From NCBI GenBank assembly GCA_012729855.1, contig JAAYCI010000064.1, positions 1-60,171 of the forward strand: a stretch of 60,171 nt of DNA. The letters run 5' to 3'. A program made the position numbers and the translations under genes. A model generated the notes under the pieces. That model was given only the letters and a program-made list of their open reading frames with translations. It was not told the DNA's origin and did no database searches. Below, in pieces: positions 37,912 to 45,499 of the stretch (its first letter is position 1; every line of letters starts with the position of its first letter). This DNA comes from Oscillospiraceae bacterium. GTDB lineage: Bacteria; Bacillota; Clostridia; Oscillospirales; Ruminococcaceae.

Positions 37912-37938
37912 ACATCGGTCACAACGCCGGAAACTTTA
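37912..37938 (-). promoter_or_regulatory. Sigma-28 (SigD/FliA)-like promoter of the YjfB gene
   Basis: On the minus strand TAAA (37938-37935), a 15-base spacer, then ACCGATGT (37919-37912). The Bacillus SigD consensus is TAAA-N15-GCCGATAT, so the -35 is perfect and the -10 matches at 6 of 8. Confidence 0.65.
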
Positions 37939-37950
37939 GAAAAAAGTGTG

Positions 37951-39501
37951 TTACTGTTTTGTGAATTCCAGCACGGGCGGGCAGTGCACGCACACGCGGT
38001 TGCGCCCCTCGCGCTTGGCGCTGTACAAAGCTTCGTCGGCGTCGCATATCATGGCTTCCAGCGTGCCGTGGCGGGCGTGGGCCAGCCCGCATACCCCAAT
38101 GCTTACGGTAACCTGGAAGGGCCCGATATCCGACTCGAACGGGGTGGATTCCACCGCCCGGCGTATAACATCGGCAATGATGGCCGCCCCCTCGGCCGGG
38201 GCGCCCGGCAGCCACACGGTGATCTCTTCGCCGCCATAGCGGCCGCTGATGTCGGTGTGGCGCAGCCGGCTTACCAGCAGGCCGGCAATTTCGCTAAGCA
38301 CCCTGTCGCCGCAGGGGTGGCCGTGCACATCGTTCACCAGCTTAAAGTGGTCGATGTCCAGCATCAGCACCGAGGCGTTGTCTTTACAGCGGTGGGCCAG
38401 GTCAAAATCCCGCTGGGCGTGTGTAAAGAAGGTGCCGCGGTTCAAAAGGCCGGTCAGGGCGTCCTGGGTAGCCAGCTGCTGCAGCTCTTCCAGCAGCCGG
38501 TGCTTTTCGGTAATGTCGTAAATGATGATGCAGTTGCCCAGCACCCGGCCGTCAAACTCCAGCGGAGACTGCGAGGCCCGCAGATAGGTGGGGCTGTCTT
38601 TGTGGCCGATGGTGAACTCGTAGTCACTTTCCTGCTGTGCCAGCAGTTCGGCGGGGAAGCCGGCCACCTTGGTAATGGGCAGGCCGGCGCCCAGGTGGGA
38701 AAGCTCTGGGAAATAATGGTAGGCCATGGCGTTGGCGTCCAGAAAACGGCCGCGGATATCCAGCAGGATGAAGGCGTCCTTCATCTTCTCCACCACGCTC
38801 TCGCGGCCCAGGCTGGCCCACTCGCGGCTGCGGTAGCGCAGCAGGTGCCACTCCAGCAGCGCGGCGCAAACCGCCAGCACAGCCGACACCGGCGAAAATC
38901 CCCCTGGCAGCAGGGCAAACAGCTGCACCAGCTGGGCGGCAAAAATGGCCGCGGCGCAGGCCAAAAAGGCCCAGAAATGGTGCATGGCGCCGGTCAGGCG
39001 TGTGCGGAAAAAATAGCGCATCATCATGATGATGCCCAGCAGGGCCAGCCCATAGTTATAGGCAAGGCCCACATAGTACAGCGGCCCGGCCATGCGCGCC
39101 AGGTGGCCAATGCCGCCGGCTGCCTCAAAGGTGAACCCCTGGTAAAACAGCGTGGAGGCCGGCCAGGTGAAGACCATCAGCGCCTGCAGCAGGGGAAAGA
39201 GCATCAGCGCTGCGATGTAGCCGCGGTTGCGCCAGGCGCTGCCACAATAGTCCCGGCTGAACAGGTAGAAAAAAACACCCAGGAAGGGGACGCCAATATA
39301 TTCCAGCTTCAGGCCCACCAGGGCGGCGTCCGGCGTGGTGGCGGACATTTCAAACAGGGTGCCCAGCGCATACAGTGCCACGCAAAGGGTGAAGCCGGTG
39401 TAGTACAGCATTTGTATGTTGCACTGGCGCATAATGGTGTAGCCGGCCACCCCCACAGCCAGCAGCACGGCGCAGCTTTGCACGATCATGGTAACAACCA
39501 A
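37951..39501 (-). CDS. Diguanylate cyclase with 7TM sensor and PAS domain
   Basis: A 516-residue membrane GGDEF protein that would make cyclic di-GMP. Seven hydrophobic helices (about 5-225) resemble the HisKA_7TM/7TMR sensor. A PAS-like domain (about 235-335, DAFILLDIRGRFLDANAMA) follows. The GGDEF domain begins ATQDALTGLLNRGTFF; the active loop is GGEEI (423-427), with Ile in place of the usual Phe but catalytic residues kept. An inhibitory RxxD site (Arg414-Asp417) lies five residues before it, so feedback by product is expected. The TTG at 39501 follows GGGGTGG. It ends 13 bases before the sigma-28 promoter of the motility gene. Confidence 0.92.
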   Translation of the reverse strand: MVVTMIVQSCAVLLAVGVAGYTIMRQCNIQMLYYTGFTLCVALYALGTLFEMSATTPDAALVGLKLEYIGVPFLGVFFYLFSRDYCGSAWRNRGYIAALMLFPLLQALMVFTWPASTLFYQGFTFEAAGGIGHLARMAGPLYYVGLAYNYGLALLGIIMMMRYFFRTRLTGAMHHFWAFLACAAAIFAAQLVQLFALLPGGFSPVSAVLAVCAALLEWHLLRYRSREWASLGRESVVEKMKDAFILLDIRGRFLDANAMAYHYFPELSHLGAGLPITKVAGFPAELLAQQESDYEFTIGHKDSPTYLRASQSPLEFDGRVLGNCIIIYDITEKHRLLEELQQLATQDALTGLLNRGTFFTHAQRDFDLAHRCKDNASVLMLDIDHFKLVNDVHGHPCGDRVLSEIAGLLVSRLRHTDISGRYGGEEITVWLPGAPAEGAAIIADVIRRAVESTPFESDIGPFQVTVSIGVCGLAHARHGTLEAMICDADEALYSAKREGRNRVCVHCPPVLEFTKQ

Positions 39502-39596
39502 CTATTCCACCCCTTTATGTTGTACTGGGTGCGCGGATACCCCAATATACCAGAGGAAGAGGGAAAAATCCCGAGAAACGTGCGGCTGAAAGGTAC

Positions 39597-39636
39597 AAAT
39601 AAAAATACCCGCCCACTCTGATGTAGAATGGGCGGG
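39597..39636 (-). terminator. Terminator of the zinc-ribbon protein gene
   Basis: An 8-bp stem CCCGCCCA / TGGGCGGG, followed on the minus strand by TATTTTTATTT. Confidence 0.75.
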
Positions 39637-39658
39637 GCTAAAGGCTGAAAACATCGAA

Positions 39659-41032
39659 TCAGGGGTTGGTGGGCGGGGTGTCTTGCGCGGCAGGCGATAT
39701 GTCCGTTACGGTATCGTCAGGTGCGGCTGTTTCGGCCTGTGGCGTTGCCGGCAAAGGCTCCGACAGCGGGGGCGCAGCGGGTGGTATGGCTTCCGGCGCT
39801 TTGGGCGGCTCCGGGGCAGCGGGCGGGGCCTGCGCGGCAGATACGGGTGGCTCTGCCGGGCTGGGCGCCGGCGACGCGGCGTTCACCGGAGGTTGCGCGG
39901 CGGCGGCAGTGGGGGCTGCGGGGGGCACAGCGGCCGGGGCCACCGGCTGGCCATATACGGGTGGTGCGGCGGGGTAGGGCGCCGGGCCCTGGCCCTGCAC
40001 TGCTTTTTTCTTGGCTTTCTTTTTCAGCGGCAGCAGCACGCACACCGCTGCAATGGCCACTATTTCCACAATATAGATGAGCAGCGCCGGCATGATGACT
40101 TCGCCCCAAAGGTCCAGCGGGCGGCCAAGGGCCACCGGCGCCGAGGTGACGATCATGACGATGGTGAGGATATCGCCCACCAGCCCGAGCAGCATAAAGG
40201 GCAGCGCCGCAATGGCGGGCTTGCGCCCCCGCCCGCTGGTGAGGGAGAAAACCCCCGCCAGTGTAAGTAGGATGGCCCCCACGATCCAGATGACGTTGGT
40301 GATGCTGACGACAAAGGTGGACAGGATATAGTAAACGGCGGTGTCGCTGGACATATAATATCCGAACAGCCCGGAGAACAGGTCGTCGTAAACCAGGCCG
40401 ATCTGCTCGGCAGATTGAACGATACTGAAAATAAAGTAAACCAGCAGGCCAAGCCCCAGCACCAGGAAGATGATGCCGCAGATAATATCAAAGCTGGTGC
40501 GCAGTTTGCTTAGCGGGCGTGTGGCGGCCGCGCGCCCTGCCGGCTGGTAGGGCGGCTGCTGGTAGTAGGGCGCGGCAGGGGGCACCTGCTGGGGCGGCGC
40601 GGCAGGGCGGGGCTGCTGCTGCGGCCACTGCTGTTGCGGGGGCGGCACGGCTGCCGGGCCAGGCTGGGGCTGCCAGCTTTGCTGGGCGGGCGCCGCCTGC
40701 TGCGGGGGATATGCCTGCTGGGCTTGCTGCTGCGGGTAAGCCGGCTGGGCAGGGTAAACCGGGGGCTGCCCGGCAGGGGGCTGCTGCCAGCCCTGCTGCT
40801 GCGGATACCCCTGTGGCGGGGGCTGCTGCTGCCAGCCCGGTGGTGGCTGTTGTGGCTGCTGCCACCCGGGCTGTGGCTGTTGCTGCCATTGTGGCGGAGG
40901 CTGCTGGGGGCTTGTGGGCTGCTGCGGCGCCTGTTGTGAAGCCTGTGGCGGCGGTGCGGCAAGGGGCGCGGCACAATTGGGGCAATAGGTTGCGTTATCG
41001 GGAACTTGCTGATGACAGGCTGGACAATTCAT
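39659..41032 (-). CDS. Zinc-ribbon membrane protein with Gln/Pro-rich region
   Basis: A 457-residue protein. The first 25 residues are a zinc ribbon (CPAC...CPNC). A Gln/Pro-rich low-complexity stretch with QQPPPGWQQ-like repeats runs to about 170. Four hydrophobic helices lie in about 180-345 (DIICGIIFLVLGLGLLVYF, then three more), after which comes a Pro/Ala-rich tail. The layout resembles many clostridial zinc-ribbon/DUF4870-type membrane proteins of unknown role; the low-complexity arms would be cytoplasmic. The ATG at 41032 follows GGGAGGT. It lies 77 bases after the sortase gene on the same strand, with no terminator between, so they are probably co-transcribed. Confidence 0.8.
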   Translation of the reverse strand: MNCPACHQQVPDNATYCPNCAAPLAAPPPQASQQAPQQPTSPQQPPPQWQQQPQPGWQQPQQPPPGWQQQPPPQGYPQQQGWQQPPAGQPPVYPAQPAYPQQQAQQAYPPQQAAPAQQSWQPQPGPAAVPPPQQQWPQQQPRPAAPPQQVPPAAPYYQQPPYQPAGRAAATRPLSKLRTSFDIICGIIFLVLGLGLLVYFIFSIVQSAEQIGLVYDDLFSGLFGYYMSSDTAVYYILSTFVVSITNVIWIVGAILLTLAGVFSLTSGRGRKPAIAALPFMLLGLVGDILTIVMIVTSAPVALGRPLDLWGEVIMPALLIYIVEIVAIAAVCVLLPLKKKAKKKAVQGQGPAPYPAAPPVYGQPVAPAAVPPAAPTAAAAQPPVNAASPAPSPAEPPVSAAQAPPAAPEPPKAPEAIPPAAPPLSEPLPATPQAETAAPDDTVTDISPAAQDTPPTNP

Positions 41033-41109
41033 GAAGCATACCTCCCTGATGTGTCAGGCTGCCGCGCGGGCCGCCTGAGCGTAAAGTGTTTTGGCTTGCC
41101 ACAGCCAGG

Positions 41110-42186
41110 TTATGCGGACGGCGGGCCCACGCTTTCCAGCGCGGCGTGCACCAGCAGGCGTTCGTCGTCGTTGTCGTTGTTGGTACAGGTGGAAAGTGTC
41201 AGCATGCGGGTACAGTCGGCCGGCCCGCCGTAGGATGCGATGAAGGCGGAAATCTCACTGTCGTCGGCAAAGTCCAGCCGGTAGGCGGGGTCGTACATGT
41301 CGGTCACCCGGGCAGAGAAGATGCGGTAGGTCAGGGTGGCGTCGGGGGTATACAGGGTGATTAGCTGGTTCTGCCGGGCATAAACCTCGTCCAGGTACTG
41401 GTGCAGCCCGCCAAACATCCGGCCGTTTTTCAGGTTGTGGCCATAGATAACAGTGTGCGGCGAGGAGAAATCGCGGCTGTTGCGGTAGTCGGCAAAAATG
41501 GTGCCCGCGCCGTTCTGCACCCCTTCAAAGGTGTGGTTGAGGTAACGGTCGTTGTTGGCGCCCAGCACCAGCGGGTAGCTCACCACGGTGCCGGGAATTT
41601 CCAGCCAGCCCACATAGTCGGGGTTTATCTCCCACAGCTCCAGCGGTTCGGCTTCCTCGGGCTGCGATGTATCCTCGGCGGCCGGCTGGGCGGCAGGCGG
41701 CTTGGCCGCGGGGTAGTACAGCTCCTGCAGGCGGTCGTATTCGTCCACGGCCACCTTGTAGCCCCATTGTATTTGGATGATTTGGGTGAGGGCAAAGGCC
41801 AGCACCAACACACACACCGCCAGCGCGCACCAAAATACCACGGTGCGCACAACAGACCGGCGCTTCACCGGCCCATCGGCAGGCAGGGGGGCAGGGGCCA
41901 GGTTTTCCAGCGGGTCGCCAAAGGGCTCGCCGGTGCCGGGCCCTGTAAAGCCATCTGCCTGTGCGGGAGATGGGGCAGAGCCTGGGGCGGCTTCGTCCGG
42001 AGGCGATTCCGCTTCGCCGTGTGTTCCAGCTTGCGCAGGCGGCACAGCCGCCGGCAATGGTTCTGCAAGTGGCGGCGGGTTGGCACCCGTATGGGGGCCG
42101 GCCCCGGAGCCGTTCACAGTGTCCGGCGTTTGCTGAGGCGCATCGTCCTGCGGTGTGGGCGTTTGGGGCATGTTGTCGTTAGGCAT
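41110..42186 (-). CDS. srtB: Class B sortase with long disordered N-terminus
   Basis: A 358-residue sortase, a cysteine transpeptidase that anchors proteins to peptidoglycan or builds pili. One membrane helix (about 112-136) follows a 110-residue Pro/Gly/Ala-rich cytoplasmic arm, which is unusual. The catalytic set is His250 (VIYGHNLKNGRMF), Cys334 (LSTCTN) and Arg343 (ERLLVHA). YVGWLEIPGTVVSYPLV and NHTFEG are class B features. The ATG at 42186 has a weak ribosome site but a good promoter 45 bases upstream. No LPXTG/NPQTN-type substrate is coded in this window. Confidence 0.93.
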   Translation of the reverse strand: MPNDNMPQTPTPQDDAPQQTPDTVNGSGAGPHTGANPPPLAEPLPAAVPPAQAGTHGEAESPPDEAAPGSAPSPAQADGFTGPGTGEPFGDPLENLAPAPLPADGPVKRRSVVRTVVFWCALAVCVLVLAFALTQIIQIQWGYKVAVDEYDRLQELYYPAAKPPAAQPAAEDTSQPEEAEPLELWEINPDYVGWLEIPGTVVSYPLVLGANNDRYLNHTFEGVQNGAGTIFADYRNSRDFSSPHTVIYGHNLKNGRMFGGLHQYLDEVYARQNQLITLYTPDATLTYRIFSARVTDMYDPAYRLDFADDSEISAFIASYGGPADCTRMLTLSTCTNNDNDDERLLVHAALESVGPPSA

Positions 42187-42230
42187 GTATATTTAACCCG
42201 GTATGCAAAGTTTTGATTGGCGTACGCATC

Positions 42231-42260
42231 ATTATACCACGCGGCCGGCGCCGTATGCAA
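42231..42260 (-). promoter_or_regulatory. Promoter of the sortase gene
   Basis: On the minus strand TTGCAT (42260-42255), an 18-base spacer, then TATAAT (42236-42231), preceded by TGG (extended -10). Confidence 0.7.
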
Positions 42261-42352
42261 TGCCTGTTTCACCCTGCCGGCGGGCTGGGCGGCCCCCGTG
42301 CTTTTTGGCAAAAGCGGGCATATGTGGTACTGCTTTGCGGCAAGGGCACAAC

Positions 42353-42562
42353 ATGTTATTTTTTTGCAGGGCAGCCCGTTTGAAAGACCCCGAGGCGGGC
42401 AGAGGCAAAACGGTGGTGCTGGGCTTGGGCGGCGCGGCCATTCCCATACAAATTGGCGACAGTGTGAGCTTCTCCATAGAGGGCATGGCGCTGGCCGCCA
42501 TAGTGGGCATTGTGCTGAACAAGGTGTTGCCCCAGCCCCAAAAGGAAAAGCCCAACGGCTGA
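42353..42562 (+). pseudogene. Remnant of a uracil/xanthine permease gene (3' end)
   Basis: The last ~50 codons read VLGLGGAAIPIQIGDS then FSIEGMALAAIVGIVLNKVLPQ, which is the typical C-terminal end of UraA/PyrP nucleobase permeases (VLGIGGAxxxI...SGMALAAIVGIVLNLxLP). The family is normally over 400 residues with 14 helices; nothing of the rest is present. Upstream codons (from ATG 42353) do not resemble the family and there is no ribosome site. It is therefore a gene fragment. A strong terminator follows it, probably the original one. Confidence 0.7.
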
Positions 42563-42581
42563 GATTGCCAGGGCAAAAAGA

Positions 42582-42622
42582 AAAAACGGGCCGCTGGGAA
42601 AACCCAACAGGCCCGCTTTTTT
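42582..42622. terminator. Bidirectional terminator
   Basis: Stem CGGGCC-GGG / CCC-GGCCCG with AAAAAA on the left and CTTTTTT on the right, between the permease remnant and the DUF1836 gene. Confidence 0.8.
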
Positions 42623-42633
42623 ATGGTGCCTGG

Positions 42634-43227
42634 CTACCGCAAAATGGTTTGAGGCTCCGCCCCAACCAGGGGCGGCTTATCCGGTTTCTCCGGCTTTTTC
42701 TCTTTGGCTTCTTTGCCTTTGCCCTTTTCGGGCTGGGGCTGGGGCAGGCCGGCCAGATAGTCCTGCAGGTACAGCTTGCCGCACAGTGCCACCAGGGCGG
42801 CGTCCAGCGCGCCCAGCGCGCCCTCGCCGCGCTCCACCTGAATGGAAGCGTCAAAGGCGGAGTTCAGCCCGGCCTCCAGCCGCTGGCAGAACAGGTCGTA
42901 GGCGGCTTCTATGCCGTAATCGGCCACCATGGCGCCAATCAGCGCGGTGATCTCCTGCATGGAGAGCACCCGCTTCATCATGCTGACGACTACCAGTGCC
43001 GCCAGCTGCTTGCGGCCGTACTTTTTCTTTTCGGGCGGCGGCACCATTTTATGCTTCACATAGTTGTTCACCATCGACGGCGTGAGCACCGCCTCGCCCA
43101 CATCGGCAAAATCGCCCAGCGCGTCCTTCAGCACCAGCACCACCTGGTCCATGTACAGCGGCAAATTGGGTAGTTCCGCCCAGCGGGGGCAGTGAAAGTT
43201 TTTTACTGTTTGTTTGTCTAAATGCAT
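42634..43227 (-). CDS. DUF1836 domain protein
   Basis: A 197-residue protein of the DUF1836 family. LYMDQVVLVLKDAL, LTPSMVNNYVKHKMVPPPEKKKYGRKQLAALVVVSMMKRVLSM (MerR-like helical arrangement with a conserved KKKYxRxQLA) and MQEITALI are typical. A Lys/Pro/Glu-rich tail ends it. Such proteins may bind DNA through the MerR-like helix-turn-helix, but no target is known. The ATG at 43227 follows GAGGTAATG; an in-frame extension to 43272 lacks a site. It is divergent from the SGNH hydrolase gene, and their -35 boxes are almost back to back. Confidence 0.88.
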   Translation of the reverse strand: MHLDKQTVKNFHCPRWAELPNLPLYMDQVVLVLKDALGDFADVGEAVLTPSMVNNYVKHKMVPPPEKKKYGRKQLAALVVVSMMKRVLSMQEITALIGAMVADYGIEAAYDLFCQRLEAGLNSAFDASIQVERGEGALGALDAALVALCGKLYLQDYLAGLPQPQPEKGKGKEAKEKKPEKPDKPPLVGAEPQTILR

Positions 43228-43291
43228 GGCATTACCTCGTGGCTTGCCGCCGGCCGGGGGCCGGGTGGGCACATTGTTTGAACACTTCTAT

Positions 43292-43321
43292 AATATATCA
43301 TAAAAAAAGTGCGATTGTCCA
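43292..43321 (-). promoter_or_regulatory. Promoter of the DUF1836 gene
   Basis: On the minus strand TGGACA (43321-43316), an 18-base spacer, then TATATT (43297-43292). Confidence 0.55.
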
Positions 43322-43322
43322 C

Positions 43323-43351
43323 TTGACAGTACCCCAAAATAGTATTAGTAT
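43323..43351 (+). promoter_or_regulatory. Promoter of the SGNH hydrolase gene
   Basis: TTGACA (43323-43328), a 17-base spacer, then TAGTAT (43346-43351). One base separates its -35 from that of the divergent gene. Confidence 0.7.
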
Positions 43352-43405
43352 CTTAATTAAGTAGTTTTAATAACCAGATGCGGATAAGCCGAAAGGAGTG
43401 CGCGT

Positions 43406-44119
43406 ATGAAAGAGAAGATTCAGGCCGTGATATATGGCGATTCCCTGATGCGTGCCACTGTGATTGACGACACCATGCGCTACCACAGCACCATTGGCAT
43501 GTGGCTGGCGCGCCTTAGCCGTTTTGGCATTGAGTTTAAAAACCGCGCCCACTTTGGGGTGACGATAGAAAAGGGCAAAACCCTGCTGCAGAAGGACCTG
43601 CTGAAGGGGGCCGAGTACGACTACGCCGTGCTGGAATACGGCGGCAACGACTGCAGCTTTGCCTGGGAAGAGGTGGCCACCGACCCCGCCGCCGACCACC
43701 AGCCCTTCACCACACCCGAGCGCTTTCGCGACATATGTACCGAGATGGTGGGCACCCTGAAGGACGCCGAGATCACGCCGGTGCTGGTAACGCTGCCCCC
43801 GCTGGACGCCGAGCGCCACCTGGAGTTCATTGGCAAAACCGAGCAGGGCCGCAGCAACATCCTGAAATGGCTGGGCGACGCCCAGATGATCTACCGTTTC
43901 CACGAGATGTACTCCAACATCATTGAAAAGGTGGCCAAGCAGACGGGCTCTATTTTGGTGGATGTGCGGCACCGCTTTTTGTCCAAGCACAACCTGCGCG
44001 ACCTGGTTGGCCTGGACGGCGTGCACCTGTCGCCGGCGGGCTATTGGGTGTACCAGCAGGCCTTTGCCGATTTCATCAAGGTTCACCGCAAAAACCCCTC
44101 CCGCTTGGTGTTTGAATAA
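43406..44119 (+). CDS. SGNH/GDSL-type hydrolase
   Basis: A 237-residue SGNH hydrolase, probably an esterase. Block I is IYGDSLMRA with the nucleophile Ser, the oxyanion Gly/Asn are in EYGGNDCSFAW, and the catalytic Asp-His pair is in LDGVHLSPAGY. No signal peptide, so it is cytoplasmic; the substrate (acyl ester, deacetylation of a sugar or lysophospholipid) is unknown. ATG 43406 follows AAAGGAGTGCGCG. It has its own strong promoter and terminator. Confidence 0.9.
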   Translation: MKEKIQAVIYGDSLMRATVIDDTMRYHSTIGMWLARLSRFGIEFKNRAHFGVTIEKGKTLLQKDLLKGAEYDYAVLEYGGNDCSFAWEEVATDPAADHQPFTTPERFRDICTEMVGTLKDAEITPVLVTLPPLDAERHLEFIGKTEQGRSNILKWLGDAQMIYRFHEMYSNIIEKVAKQTGSILVDVRHRFLSKHNLRDLVGLDGVHLSPAGYWVYQQAFADFIKVHRKNPSRLVFE

Positions 44120-44128
44120 AGCAACAGG

Positions 44129-44157
44129 AAGCCTCGGCCACGGGCCGGGGCTTTTTT
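44129..44157 (+). terminator. Terminator of the SGNH hydrolase gene
   Basis: An 11-bp stem AAGCCTCGGCC / GGCCGGGGCTT (one T-G pair), followed by a T-run. Confidence 0.85.
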
Positions 44158-44201
44158 ATGCCGGTAAGCCTGCAGATGTGCGTAAAAGCGGGCCGTTTGG
44201 C

Positions 44202-44230
44202 TGGACATTGCCCGGCTTATCTGGTACAAT
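44202..44230 (+). promoter_or_regulatory. Promoter of the acyl-CoA dehydrogenase gene
   Basis: TGGACA (44202-44207), a 17-base spacer, then TACAAT (44225-44230). Confidence 0.65.
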
Positions 44231-44286
44231 TTGCAGGCAACAAAACTTGTTGGCCGGAACAAGAAAAATACCTGGGAGGGACATGC

Positions 44287-45426
44287 ATGGCAGACCAATA
44301 TTTGATGACCGCTGACCAAAAGGACCTGCAAGCCATGGTTCGTGATTTTGCCGAGAAAGAAATCATTCCCTATAACGCCGAGTGGGACCGCGAGGCCGCC
44401 ATCCCCGCCGAAGCCATCCAGAAGGGCTACGACATGGGCCTGCACGTGATGATTGTGCCGGAAAAATACGGCGGCATGGGCCTGGACGAAACCACCTACT
44501 GCATTTTGCGCGAGATGCTGGGCTGGGGCGACGCCAGCTACGCCCTGACCATTGGCGGCAACACCCTGGGCTTTACCCCGGTGGAGATTGCCGGCACCGA
44601 AGAGCAGAAAAAGATGTTTGCCGACATCATTGTGCCGGGCGCGCTGTCCTCCTTCTGCCTCACCGAGGCGCAGGGCGGCTCCGACGCCGCCACCTCGCTG
44701 ACCACCGCCACCAAGGTGGGCGATGAGTATATCATCAACGGCAGCAAAACCTTTGTTACCAACGGCGGGCTCTCCAGCGCCTATGTGGTGTTCGCGATGA
44801 CCGACAAGGAAAAAGGCGTCAAGGGCCTGTCCGCCTTTATTGTGGAGCGCAGCCGCCCCGGCGTGTCGGTGGGTAAAAAGGAAGACAAGATGGGCATCCG
44901 CGCCTCCAACACCACCGACGTCATCTTCCAGGATGTGAAGATCCCCGCCAGCAACCTGCTGGGCTCCGAGGGCCAGGGCTTCAAGATTGCCATGCAAACG
45001 CTGGACCGTGCCCGTCCCAGCGGCTCGTCGGCGGGCGTGGGCCTGTGCCAGCGCGCCATTGACGAAGCCGTGAAGTACGCCAAGGAGCGCGTGGTGTTCG
45101 GCAAGCCCATTGCTAAGCACCAGGCCGTGGCGTTTATGCTGGCCGACATGGAGATTCAAACCGAGGCGGCCCGCCAGCTGGTGATGAACAGCGCCCGGCT
45201 GATGGACAACGGCATTTTTGACACCAAGCTGGCCGCCGTGGCCAAGTGCTTTGTGGGCGACATTGCCGTGCAGGTAACCTGCAACGCCGTGCAGGTGCTG
45301 GGCGGTTATGGCTACAGCAAGGAGTACCCGGTGGAAAAACTGATGCGCGACGCCAAGATCTACCAGATCTTTGAGGGCACCAACCAGATCCAGCGCATGG
45401 TCATTTCCTCCAACATGCTGCGCTAA
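44287..45426 (+). CDS. Short-chain acyl-CoA dehydrogenase (butyryl-CoA dehydrogenase type)
   Basis: A 379-residue FAD acyl-CoA dehydrogenase of the SCAD/butyryl-CoA type. FCLTEAQGGSDAA (flavin/substrate loop), KTFVTNGG, DKMGIRASNTTDV and the C-terminal YQIFEGTNQIQRMVI with the catalytic Glu are all present; VLGGYGYSKEYPVEKLMRDAKI is typical. It would link crotonyl- and butyryl-CoA or a related pair, passing electrons to ETF, but no etfAB or crotonase gene lies beside it. ATG 44287 follows GGGAGGGACATGC. It has its own promoter and terminator, so it is monocistronic. Confidence 0.93.
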   Translation: MADQYLMTADQKDLQAMVRDFAEKEIIPYNAEWDREAAIPAEAIQKGYDMGLHVMIVPEKYGGMGLDETTYCILREMLGWGDASYALTIGGNTLGFTPVEIAGTEEQKKMFADIIVPGALSSFCLTEAQGGSDAATSLTTATKVGDEYIINGSKTFVTNGGLSSAYVVFAMTDKEKGVKGLSAFIVERSRPGVSVGKKEDKMGIRASNTTDVIFQDVKIPASNLLGSEGQGFKIAMQTLDRARPSGSSAGVGLCQRAIDEAVKYAKERVVFGKPIAKHQAVAFMLADMEIQTEAARQLVMNSARLMDNGIFDTKLAAVAKCFVGDIAVQVTCNAVQVLGGYGYSKEYPVEKLMRDAKIYQIFEGTNQIQRMVISSNMLR

Positions 45427-45443
45427 AACCATTGAATTCAACC

Positions 45444-45477
45444 ACAAAACCCGCGGGAAAAGCCCCGCGGGTTTTGT
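45444..45477. terminator. Bidirectional terminator
   Basis: A 14-bp perfect stem ACAAAACCCGCGGG / CCCGCGGGTTTTGT between convergent genes. Confidence 0.85.
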
Positions 45478-45499
45478 TATGTTTTGCATACTGCACCGG

